Of a DNA stretch of 64,000 nt, positions 17,231 to 24,841 are shown in pieces. Where the stretch lies: the NCBI GenBank assembly GCA_002356515.1, contig AP017605.1:5007020-5071019 (forward strand). Direction: 5' to 3'. Both the position numbers and the translations under genes were made by a program. How positions within the stretch are numbered: position 1 is the stretch's first letter; the number at the start of each line of letters is the position of its first letter. The notes beneath the pieces are model-generated. The model was not told the origin of the DNA. It ran no database searches and was given only the letters and a program-made list of their open reading frames with translations. The DNA is from Mesorhizobium loti. Its GTDB lineage: Bacteria > Pseudomonadota > Alphaproteobacteria > Rhizobiales > Rhizobiaceae.

Positions 17231-18230
17231 GGCGCAGCCTCGGATTGAGCAGCGCATACATCATGTCGACGGTGAGGTTGATCAGCACGAACAGCAGCGC
17301 GAAGACCAGCACGATGCCCTGGATGAGCGGCAGGTCGCGGTTGATGACGGCATCGATCGCCATGTTGCCGAGGCCTTCATAGGAAAACAGCCTCTCGACG
17401 ATGACCGTGCCGCCGATGAGGAAGGTGAACTGCACGCCGACCAGGGTCAGCGTCGGCAAAGCGGCATTCTTCAGCGCCTCGCGCAGGATGACCTGCGTCT
17501 CAGAAAAACCCTTCACCCGCGCCAGCACGACATAGTCGAGGTCGAGCACTTCCTTCAGCGACTGTTTCAACAGCTGCGAGATGATCGCCGCCAGCGGCAG
17601 CGCCAGCGCTACCGCCGGCATCAGCATGTGTTTCAACAGGTCCCAGGTCAGGTCGAAGCGCAGCCGCAGCAGGCTTTCGAAGAAATAGAACTGGGTGACG
17701 AAGGGCAGGTCGAGCTGCGGCGACACGCGGCCGGAAATGTCGAAGATCGGCACCAGCACACCGAACAAAAGGATCAGCACCAGGCCCCACAGGAAATCGG
17801 GAATGGAGAGCGCCGCGCCGCTGGCGATGTCGATGCCGGCTTCCACCGCCGTGCCGCGTTCACGCGCGCCGAGGATCGCCGTTGTGCCGCCAAGCAGCAC
17901 CGCCATGACAAGCGCGACGATGGCCAGCTCCAGCGTCGCCGGCAACCGGTTGAAGACGAGGCCGAGCACGTCCTGCCGCAGCGAAATCGAGGTGCCGAAA
18001 TCGCCCCTGACGACACCGGACAGCCAGATGAAGAATTGCTGCACGATGGTCTTGTCGAGCCCGTAGAGCGCGCGCAGGCGGGCGATGTCGTCATCCGTCG
18101 CACCGGGCGGCAGCATCATGGCGATCGGATCGCCGGGCGCGACGCGGATCACGACGAAGACGACGACGGCCACGCCGAACAGCGTGATCAGCATCGTCAG
18201 AAGACGGATCAGGAATCGTTGCAGGAGCAT
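17223..18230 (-). CDS. Dpp/Opp-type ABC transporter permease (B subunit)
   Basis: A 335-residue permease of the DppB/OppB type. It has an N-terminal helix (FLIRLLTMLITLFGVAVVVFVV) followed by RVAPGDPIAMMLPPGA, the GLDKTIVQQFFIWLSGVVRGDFG segment and the coupling loop near YVVLARVKGFSETQVILREALKN. It is 87 bp downstream of the binding-protein gene with a hairpin in between, and it overlaps the C-subunit gene. It forms half of the transmembrane pathway. Confidence 0.94.
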   Translation of the reverse strand: MLLQRFLIRLLTMLITLFGVAVVVFVVIRVAPGDPIAMMLPPGATDDDIARLRALYGLDKTIVQQFFIWLSGVVRGDFGTSISLRQDVLGLVFNRLPATLELAIVALVMAVLLGGTTAILGARERGTAVEAGIDIASGAALSIPDFLWGLVLILLFGVLVPIFDISGRVSPQLDLPFVTQFYFFESLLRLRFDLTWDLLKHMLMPAVALALPLAAIISQLLKQSLKEVLDLDYVVLARVKGFSETQVILREALKNAALPTLTLVGVQFTFLIGGTVIVERLFSYEGLGNMAIDAVINRDLPLIQGIVLVFALLFVLINLTVDMMYALLNPRLRHG

Positions 18231-18273
18231 GTAAATCTTTGCAGGAGCCCGCAGGCTCGTATGCCGCAGAAAT

Positions 18274-18299
18274 GCGCGCCGTCGCTCTGGACGGCGCGC
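18274..18299 (-). other. Intercistronic stem-loop between binding protein and permease
   Basis: GCGCGCCGTC and GACGGCGCGC form a perfect 10-bp stem with a 6-nt loop, 19 bp past the binding-protein stop. Its position matches that of the hairpin at 3272-3303 in the amino-acid transporter operon. It is probably an mRNA stabiliser or partial terminator that keeps binding protein in excess. Confidence 0.6.
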
Positions 18300-18317
18300 G
18301 GCAAGTCCAGGCCGATA

Positions 18318-19847
18318 TCAGGCCGGGATCATCAGGGCCGGCAACAGCGCGCCGGAAATGTGCTGCACGACATTGACCTTCTTGGAGTGCACGATCGGCT
18401 GGGCGTACTGGATCAGCGGCAGCACATAGGCCTCTTCGGCAATGTACTTGTCTACCGCTTTCCAGCCGGCGATGCGCTTGGCCTCGTCCTTCTCGCCCCA
18501 GAGCGGGCCGATCTTGGCATCGAGGTCGTCGGTCTTCCACGACGAATGCGGCGAGGGTCCGAACATGGCGAAGCCGGTCGAAGTGGTCGGATCGCCGATG
18601 GAATTGCCCCAGTTGTAGAACGCCGCCGGCGCCAGCTTGTGGGCGGCGCGCAGCTCATAGTGCTTGGCGATCTCATAGACCTCGATCTCGGCCTCGATGC
18701 CGACCTTGCGCCACATGCCGACGATCGCTTGCACCATCTCGTAGTCCTTGGGCTTGAAGCCCTTGGTCGTCTGGATGGTGAACTTTGCCGGCTTCTTGGT
18801 CGAATAGCCGGAGGCGGCCAGCAATTCCTTGGCCTTTTCCGGATTGTGCTCGACCTTGATCGACGGATCATAGGCCGCGTATTCCGGCGTCTCCAGCGTA
18901 TCGATCGGCTGGCCGTAGCCGCGCAGCAGCCGCTTGACCAGAAGCTCCTTGTCCACCGCCATCACGGCCGCCTGGCGGACATTCTTGTCCAGCATGGCGT
19001 CCTTGTTGTTGAAGAAGATCATGCCGATGTCGGAGACGTTCTTGATCGAGCCGGCGAGCCCGCTCTTCTTGATGAGGCGGTCATATTCCTCGTAGGGGAT
19101 TTCGAGGGTCACCTGCGAGGAGCCCGACTCGATTTCGGCGACACGGCTCGCCGCATCGGTGACGAACTTGATCGTCACATTCTCGAAGGCCGGCTTGGTG
19201 CCCCAATAGTTCGGGTTGGCCTTGAGCCGCAGGAAGGCGTTGCGCTCGAATTTGTCGACCATATAGGGGCCGGTGCCGATCGGTGCCTTCTCGAAGCCTT
19301 CGGCGCCGACTTTCTCGTAGTAGGCCTTCGGCAGGATGTAGCCGGTCAGGAACGACATCCACTTGAAATAGACCGGGTCGAACTGCACCACGTCGCCGGT
19401 GATCTTGTTGCCGTCGATCTTGAAATTGTTGACGTTCTTCCAGACGAACTGGATCGGGTTGCCGGTCTTTTCGTCGCCCGCCCGCTGCAGAGACCAGACG
19501 ACGTCCTCGGGCGTGAAGGGCGAGCCGTCATGCCATTTCACGCCCTCGCGCACCGTCATCATCACCTTGGTGCGGTCGTCGTTCCAGCCCCATTCGGTGA
19601 GCAGGCCCGGCGCGAAGGACAGGTCCGGCTTTTGCGGAATGATCTGGTCGAACACCGACTGGTAGAGGCCCTGGATGGTCGGATTGACGGCCGAGGGTCC
19701 GGTGGTCGGATCCCAGGACGGCAGGTTGACATTGTAGGCGATGGTCAATTCGCCGGCAGCGGCCTTGGCTAATTTCGGCAGGCCAATGGCGGTCACGCCA
19801 AGTGCCGCGGCACTGTATCCCAGCAATTCGCGTCTGTTGATTTTCAT
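18318..19847 (-). CDS. ABC transporter substrate-binding protein, peptide (SBP_bac_5) family
   Basis: A 509-residue exported binding protein. The N-terminus MKINRRELLGYSAAALGV has twin arginines ahead of a moderately hydrophobic stretch and an LAKAAAG cleavage region, so a Tat signal is possible. Family segments include VREGVKWHDGSPFTPEDVVW and GTGPYMVDKF. AAGGGG lies upstream of the ATG. It is the first gene of the five-gene importer operon. The family binds peptides but also opines, glycosides and conjugates. Given the neighbouring enzymes, an indole- or aromatic-derived ligand is plausible but unproven. Confidence 0.92.
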   Translation of the reverse strand: MKINRRELLGYSAAALGVTAIGLPKLAKAAAGELTIAYNVNLPSWDPTTGPSAVNPTIQGLYQSVFDQIIPQKPDLSFAPGLLTEWGWNDDRTKVMMTVREGVKWHDGSPFTPEDVVWSLQRAGDEKTGNPIQFVWKNVNNFKIDGNKITGDVVQFDPVYFKWMSFLTGYILPKAYYEKVGAEGFEKAPIGTGPYMVDKFERNAFLRLKANPNYWGTKPAFENVTIKFVTDAASRVAEIESGSSQVTLEIPYEEYDRLIKKSGLAGSIKNVSDIGMIFFNNKDAMLDKNVRQAAVMAVDKELLVKRLLRGYGQPIDTLETPEYAAYDPSIKVEHNPEKAKELLAASGYSTKKPAKFTIQTTKGFKPKDYEMVQAIVGMWRKVGIEAEIEVYEIAKHYELRAAHKLAPAAFYNWGNSIGDPTTSTGFAMFGPSPHSSWKTDDLDAKIGPLWGEKDEAKRIAGWKAVDKYIAEEAYVLPLIQYAQPIVHSKKVNVVQHISGALLPALMIPA

Positions 19848-19958
19848 GGTCGTTCCCCTTGTTGGTTATTGTCTTTGCGCGGCACTGTCCGTTCTTGGGT
19901 TCAGGCTTCGTGGGCAGCAGCGCCTTGCCTCTCGTCGCCTCGATAAAATCGTCGGAGC

Positions 19959-21533
19959 CTACCTCCCGCCAAGCTGTTGCGCGAGCATGAAACCCGAGGC
20001 CGCACCGGTGCCGGCGCCTGGCCATGTCGCGGCTCCCGTGAGATGCAGATTGGCCACCGGCGTGTTCCAGCCGGCATAGCCGCGCGCCGGGCGAAACAAA
20101 AAGTTCTGCGCCAGATGGTGGCTGCCGCACACCTGGTCGCCGCCGACCAGATTCGGGTTCTCGCGCTCGAGATCGATGGGCGAGAACACCGAACGGCCGA
20201 GGATTTTGCTCCGCAGGCCGGGTGCATAGGTCTCGATGATGTCGAGCACGCGCTCGGCGTAGGCGTCCTTAACCTGATCCCAATGCGCGGGCACGATCTT
20301 GGCCGACGCATCGCCCAGGATCTCGGCAGGCAGCATCCGCACCTGCACCCACAGCACATGCTTGCCCTGCGGCGCGCGCGACGGATCGATCGCTGAGGGT
20401 TGGCCGACGACCAGCACCGGTTCGTCCGGCAGCATGCCGGCCATCGCCTGCTGATAGATGCGCGACATGGCGTCGAGCGACGGTGACAGATGCACATAAG
20501 CGAACTGCCGCAACTCGGCCCCGGCGCGCCAGTCCGGCAGGTCGTCCAGCGCCAGGTGGATCATCATCGTGCCTGGCGCATGGCGGAATTTCTGCATTGC
20601 CGTGTCGAAGCCGGCATTGCCGGAACCGCCGGGCAGCAGCTTGCTGGCCAGCGCCTTGGGCGCGACACCGGCGATGACCGCCTTGGTCGCTGTATGCGTC
20701 TCGCCGGAGGCGAGCCGAACACCGGTCGCCTTGCCGGCGGAAACGGTGATCTCGGCCACCTCGGCGCCAGTGACGATCTTGCCGCCGGCCGACGTGACCA
20801 TGCCGGCCAGCGCCCGGATGATGGTATCGGCGCCGCCTTTGCCCAGCACCATGCCGAAACTCTGGTTGGCCATCGATTCCAGATAGGGGAACACTGCGCC
20901 GCCAGCGATGTCGGGCGCGAAGTCGAGATGCATGCCCCAGGTGGCGAGGGTCGCCCGCACATGGGGCGACTCGAAAGTCTCCTCCAGCCAGGCGCGGGGC
21001 GACGACAGCAGCAGCCGGCCGGTGTCGAGCGCGCCGGCAACCCCCTTCTTGCGCCACAGGTTCCACGCCGTGCCGGCAAGCGCACGGGCGCTCATCGGCG
21101 AGCCCAGCAGCCGGAACAGATGCTCGGCCTCGGCCGGGAAGGCGGCAACCAGCCTGCGCCATGCCGCGGCGTCCGCAGCGGAGAAGGCAGCCATGCGCGT
21201 GGCGGTTTTTTCCAGGTCGTTGCTGACGCCGAACCAGCGTCCGTCCGGAAAGGCGCTGGCGAAACAGTCGGCGACCGGTGCGAATTCCAGCCCCTGTGCT
21301 TTCAATTCATTTGCATATTTCTGGTGGAAGGCCGAGCCGGCAAACAGGCTCAGATTCATCGCGCCGAAATCGTGACGGAAGCCGGGAAGGGTGAATTCGC
21401 GGGTCTGCACGGCGCCGCCGATTGTTGCGCTGCGCTCGAAAATCCCGGTTTTCCAGCCTTTGAGCGCCAGATGCGCGGCGCATGCCAGACTGTTGTGGCC
21501 CGCCCCGACAAAGATGGCGTCGAACTCGCTCAC
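19959..21533 (-). CDS. FAD/NAD(P)-dependent oxidoreductase, phytoene-desaturase/amine-oxidase-like (paralogue 1)
   Basis: A 524-residue flavoprotein. It has the dinucleotide motif FDAIFVGAGHNSLACAAHLA, a glutamate-ending second strand (GIFERSATIGGAVQTRE) and a C-terminal FAD segment (GAATWPGAGTGAASGFMLAQ). The start is GTG. It is divergent from the cyclase gene; the 119-bp gap has a copy of the locus palindrome. A homologue of the same length lies on the other side of the cyclase (22744-24315). The superfamily desaturates or oxidises carbon-carbon and carbon-nitrogen bonds, so oxidation of an indolic ring is possible. Carotenoid synthesis is unlikely, as no crt genes are near. Confidence 0.83.
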   Translation of the reverse strand: MSEFDAIFVGAGHNSLACAAHLALKGWKTGIFERSATIGGAVQTREFTLPGFRHDFGAMNLSLFAGSAFHQKYANELKAQGLEFAPVADCFASAFPDGRWFGVSNDLEKTATRMAAFSAADAAAWRRLVAAFPAEAEHLFRLLGSPMSARALAGTAWNLWRKKGVAGALDTGRLLLSSPRAWLEETFESPHVRATLATWGMHLDFAPDIAGGAVFPYLESMANQSFGMVLGKGGADTIIRALAGMVTSAGGKIVTGAEVAEITVSAGKATGVRLASGETHTATKAVIAGVAPKALASKLLPGGSGNAGFDTAMQKFRHAPGTMMIHLALDDLPDWRAGAELRQFAYVHLSPSLDAMSRIYQQAMAGMLPDEPVLVVGQPSAIDPSRAPQGKHVLWVQVRMLPAEILGDASAKIVPAHWDQVKDAYAERVLDIIETYAPGLRSKILGRSVFSPIDLERENPNLVGGDQVCGSHHLAQNFLFRPARGYAGWNTPVANLHLTGAATWPGAGTGAASGFMLAQQLGGR

Positions 21534-21549
21534 GCCCCGTTCCCATTTC

Positions 21550-21563
21550 CTTTATGCTTAAAG
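21550..21563. promoter_or_regulatory. Palindromic operator candidate, copy 4 (weaker)
   Basis: CTTTATGCTTAAAG lies 17 bp upstream of the FAD oxidoreductase GTG in its divergent gap with the cyclase gene (start 21653). It keeps the TTTA/TAAA arms and GCTT core of the other three copies but is the most diverged. Confidence 0.45.
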
Positions 21564-21652
21564 ATAATTGCAGATGCATATGTTTTCGTCTAGTAGGATA
21601 TTAAGGGCCGAGACGAGCCTCGATCATCATCGACAAAGAGGGAACAGAGACC

Positions 21653-22444
21653 ATGGACACCCAAAAACTCCTCGGCGAAGTCGCCGGCCAGCTACTGTCA
21701 GGCGCCATCAAGGTGGTTGACCTCTCGGCACAGCTCGGGCCGGACACGCCGCTGATCAAGCTGCCGCCGGAACTCGCCGTCGACACGCCGAAGGTCGAGA
21801 TCCACTCGATCTCCCGTTATGACAAGAATGGTCCGTGGTGGGCGTGGAACTGGCTGAAGCTCGGCGAGCATTCGGGCACGCATTTCGATGCACCGCAGCA
21901 CTGGATCACCGGCAAGGATTATCCGGACGGCGCCACCGACACCATTCCGGCGCAGAATTTCGTTGGCCCGGTCAATGTCATCGACTGCTCCAAGGAAGCC
22001 GCCGCCGACCACGATTTCCTGCTCACCGTCGACCACATCAAGGCGTGGGAAGCCAAGCATGGCGCCATCAACCCGGGCGAATGGGTGGTGATGCGCACCG
22101 ACTGGTACAAGCGCAACGGTTCGGAGGCTGAATTCCTCAACGCCAACGAGACCGGCCCGCATACGCCCGGCCCGACGGCCGAAGCCATCCAGTATCTGAT
22201 AGCCAAGGACATCAAGGGCTGGGGCTCGGAGACGATCGGCACCGATGCCGGCAAGGCCGGCGGCATGGAGCCGCCATTCCCGGCGCACACGCTGATGCAC
22301 AAGGCCAACCGCTACGGTCTCGCCAGCCTCTGCAACCTCGACCAGCTGCCGCCGAAGGGTGCCATCCTGATCGCGGCACCGCTCAAGATCGAGCACGGCA
22401 CCGGCAGCCCGATCCGCGCGCTGGCGCTGGTGTCGGGGCAGTAA
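21653..22444 (+). CDS. Cyclase-family metal-dependent hydrolase (kynurenine formamidase/isatin hydrolase-like)
   Basis: A 263-residue member of the cyclase family. The metal-binding signature GEHSGTHFDAPQHW is intact (residues about 70-83), and a later segment PFPAHTLMHKANRYG carries further histidines. Known members open amide or lactam bonds with a divalent metal, including kynurenine formamidase and isatin hydrolase. Beside a 2-aminobenzoyl-CoA-type enzyme and IorAB, both roles make sense, since kynurenine formamidase leads towards anthranilate and isatin hydrolase gives isatinate. I favour the latter because a 2-oxoacid oxidoreductase follows downstream. It is flanked by two FAD oxidoreductase paralogues. 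Confidence 0.87.
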   Translation: MDTQKLLGEVAGQLLSGAIKVVDLSAQLGPDTPLIKLPPELAVDTPKVEIHSISRYDKNGPWWAWNWLKLGEHSGTHFDAPQHWITGKDYPDGATDTIPAQNFVGPVNVIDCSKEAAADHDFLLTVDHIKAWEAKHGAINPGEWVVMRTDWYKRNGSEAEFLNANETGPHTPGPTAEAIQYLIAKDIKGWGSETIGTDAGKAGGMEPPFPAHTLMHKANRYGLASLCNLDQLPPKGAILIAAPLKIEHGTGSPIRALALVSGQ

Positions 22445-22525
22445 GGAGATCTTCGGGAGAAGATCATGCAGGTTGGCGATGGAGTGATGATGGGTGACGG
22501 GTGGCAGCCTTGCAGCGCTGGCGCT

Positions 22526-22684
22526 CACCCCCCTCTGTCCTGCCGGACATCTCCCCCTCAAGGGAGGAGATTGGCAGCTTCCGCGCCCTGCTCATTCTCG
22601 CGACTTTGGCGATTGGCGAAAGCCATCGCGACATCCGATCTCCCCCCTAGAGGGGGAGATGTCCGGCAGGACAGAAGGGGGCGC
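22526..22684. repeat. Inverted-repeat element, copy B
   Basis: The arms contain CTCTGTCCTGCCGGACATCT and its complement with the CTCCCCCTCAAGGG / TAGAGGGGGAG inner parts. Outer matches (AGCGCT) extend to about 22514 and 22695. It fills the 299-bp gap between the cyclase and the second FAD oxidoreductase; nothing else was seen in that gap. Confidence 0.85.
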
Positions 22685-22743
22685 CGTAGAGCGCTAACCT
22701 ATGCGCCTGAACGTCACTTCGCGACGACCGAGGGCATTCCCCA

Positions 22744-24315
22744 ATGACCGCCCCCGATCACATCATCGTCGGCAGCGGCATCAACGCGCTGGTCTGCGCG
22801 GCGATGCTTGGCGGCAAGGGTGCGAAGGTGCTCGTGCTGGAGCGCAATGACCGCATCGGCGGCTGCATGCGCACCGAGGAGATCACCGCACCCGGCTTCA
22901 TCCATGATGTGATGGCGACGACCTTCGTGCTGTTCATCACCTCGCCGGCCTTTGCCGCATTGGGCGGCGACCTTGCCCGGCACGGGCTGGAGTTCTGCCA
23001 CACCGGCACGCCGACCGGCGTGCTGCGGCCGGACGGCCGCCATGCCGTGCTCACCACCAGCCGCGCCGCCAATGTCGCCGCCCTCAATGCGATCGCGGCG
23101 GGTGATGGCGACCGGCACGCGGATGATGTCGGCGGCATCGAGCGCAATGCCGGCCTGCTGTTCGGCCTGCTCGGCGGCGCGCTGTGGTCCTATCCGACGG
23201 CCAAGCTGCTGGCCGGCGACGCCTGGCGGCGAAGCCCGCGTGGCCTTGCCGCCTTTCTCGGCGAAGCGCTGGCGCCGGCGCGCGGCTGGCTGGAAAGTAC
23301 CTACCAGTCCGAAACCATCCGGGCGCTCTGGGCGCCCTGGGTACTGCATGCCGGGCTAGGCCCCGAGGATGCGTTCTCCGGCCAGATCGCCAAGGTGATT
23401 GCCTTCGCGCTGGAGGCCGCAGGCGCCCCGATCGTCAAGGGCGGGGCGAAGAACCTGTTGGCGGCCTTCGAGGCATTGATCACCGAGCGCGGTGGCGTCA
23501 TCTCCACGGGAGCGGACGTTGCTTCCATCATCCTGGATGGGGGCCGCGCCACCGGCGTGCGGCTGGCCTCGGGCGAAACGGTTCATGCGAAGAAGAGCGT
23601 GATCTGTTCGGTCACGCCGACGCAGCTTTATGGCCGGCTGCTGGGCAGCGAGGCGCCCAAAGCCGATATCGAGGCGACGCGGCAATATCGCTACGGCAAG
23701 GGCAATTTCCAGATCCACTATGCCTTGGACAAATCGCCGGCATGGCGCGGCGAAGGTCTGGACAAGGTGGCGCTGCTGCATCTGACGCCGGGGCTCGATG
23801 GCGTGTCGAAGGCCTGCAACGAGGCGGCACGCGGCATGCTGCCGGAAGTGCCGACCATTTGCGTCGGCCAGCCGCATGCGCTCGACCCGTCACGCTGTCC
23901 GGAAGGCAAGGCGATCCTGTGGCTGCAACTGCCCGAGGCGCCGCGCCACATCAAGGGCGATGCCACCGGCAAACTGCAGGCACCGGCTGACGGGCAGTGG
24001 ACAGACGCGCTGCGCGAGGCCTACGCCGACCGGGCCGAAGCGATCCTTGCCAACCATATCGACGGCTTCAAGGACAGCGTCATTGCGCGCCGCGCCTATT
24101 CGCCGGCCGATCTCGAAGCGATGAACATCAATCTGGTCGGCGGCGACCCCTATGGCGGCTCGTCGACCATCGACCAGGCCTTCCTGTGGCGGCCGTTCAA
24201 GACCAGCCGCAACCACCAGACCGGTATCAAAAACCTCTACCATATCGGCGCCTCCACCCATCCTGGCGCGGGTCTCGGCGGCGGTTCCGGCTTCCTCCTG
24301 GCGGGGAGGCTGTGA
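22744..24315 (+). CDS. FAD/NAD(P)-dependent oxidoreductase, phytoene-desaturase/amine-oxidase-like (paralogue 2)
   Basis: A 523-residue flavoprotein with PDHIIVGSGINALVCAAMLG at the N-terminus, VLVLERNDRIGGCMRTEE and the C-terminal YHIGASTHPGAGLGGGSGFL. It shares overall layout with the protein at 19959-21533, including GFIHD/GFRHD after the first domain and VGQPHALDPSRCPEGK versus VGQPSAIDPSRAPQGK, so the two are paralogues that could form a heteromer or act on successive intermediates. Its stop overlaps the following MarR start (TGATG), so the two are coupled. The substrate is unknown. Confidence 0.85.
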   Translation: MTAPDHIIVGSGINALVCAAMLGGKGAKVLVLERNDRIGGCMRTEEITAPGFIHDVMATTFVLFITSPAFAALGGDLARHGLEFCHTGTPTGVLRPDGRHAVLTTSRAANVAALNAIAAGDGDRHADDVGGIERNAGLLFGLLGGALWSYPTAKLLAGDAWRRSPRGLAAFLGEALAPARGWLESTYQSETIRALWAPWVLHAGLGPEDAFSGQIAKVIAFALEAAGAPIVKGGAKNLLAAFEALITERGGVISTGADVASIILDGGRATGVRLASGETVHAKKSVICSVTPTQLYGRLLGSEAPKADIEATRQYRYGKGNFQIHYALDKSPAWRGEGLDKVALLHLTPGLDGVSKACNEAARGMLPEVPTICVGQPHALDPSRCPEGKAILWLQLPEAPRHIKGDATGKLQAPADGQWTDALREAYADRAEAILANHIDGFKDSVIARRAYSPADLEAMNINLVGGDPYGGSSTIDQAFLWRPFKTSRNHQTGIKNLYHIGASTHPGAGLGGGSGFLLAGRL

Positions 24316-24797
24316 TGGAACAGAAGGTCGGAGAAAAACGCCAGCGCATTTCGACGCTCGGCCAGATCGGCCTGCAGCAATTCGCGCCCTATCTGATGAA
24401 CCGCATCATGGGTCGCTACAACGCCACCTTGCGCGACGATTTCCGCAAGCAGGGCCTGACCATTCCGCAGGTGCGCACACTTGCCGTGCTGTCGGTCACC
24501 GACGGCGTCACCGTCAACGACCTCTCGGTCTACACGGTCATTGAGCAGTCGACCTTGAGCCGCACGCTCGACACGCTGGAGGGGCAAGGCTTCGTGCGGC
24601 GCGAGCAGGGCGTCACCGACAGCCGCATCCGCCATGTCTTCCTCACCGACGAGGGCCGCGCCGAGTTCACTCGCGCCTGGCCGGCCATGCACGACGCGTT
24701 CGAGGCGATGTTCGACGATATCGACGATACCGAATATGCGGCACTGATCGCCACGCTTTTGAAGATGCTGAAAAACATTCGCAAGCACGACATCTAG
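24315..24797 (+). CDS. MarR-family transcriptional regulator (second)
   Basis: A 160-residue winged-helix protein. It has an N-terminal helix ending LMNRIMGRYNATLRDDF, the recognition helices VNDLSVYTVIEQSTLSRTLD and the wing EQGVTDSRIRHVFLTDEG. The true start is the ATG overlapping the FAD oxidoreductase stop, with GGGGAGG just upstream; an in-frame extension over 300 bp into the FAD gene is spurious. It precedes iorA by 44 bp in the same direction. Together with the MarR protein at 10.2-10.7 kb it gives the locus two related regulators, possibly one sensing a substrate and the other a CoA intermediate. Confidence 0.92.
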   Translation: MEQKVGEKRQRISTLGQIGLQQFAPYLMNRIMGRYNATLRDDFRKQGLTIPQVRTLAVLSVTDGVTVNDLSVYTVIEQSTLSRTLDTLEGQGFVRREQGVTDSRIRHVFLTDEGRAEFTRAWPAMHDAFEAMFDDIDDTEYAALIATLLKMLKNIRKHDI

Positions 24798-24841
24798 ATG
24801 TACGCGCCGCCGACCAGCGGCGGCAACGGAAGGAGGCAGAG

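Noticed and set aside
19900..19925. GTTCAGGCTTCG as a fifth copy of the locus palindrome upstream of the Dpp-type binding protein
   Set aside because: Only one arm resembles the motif and the symmetry is lost.
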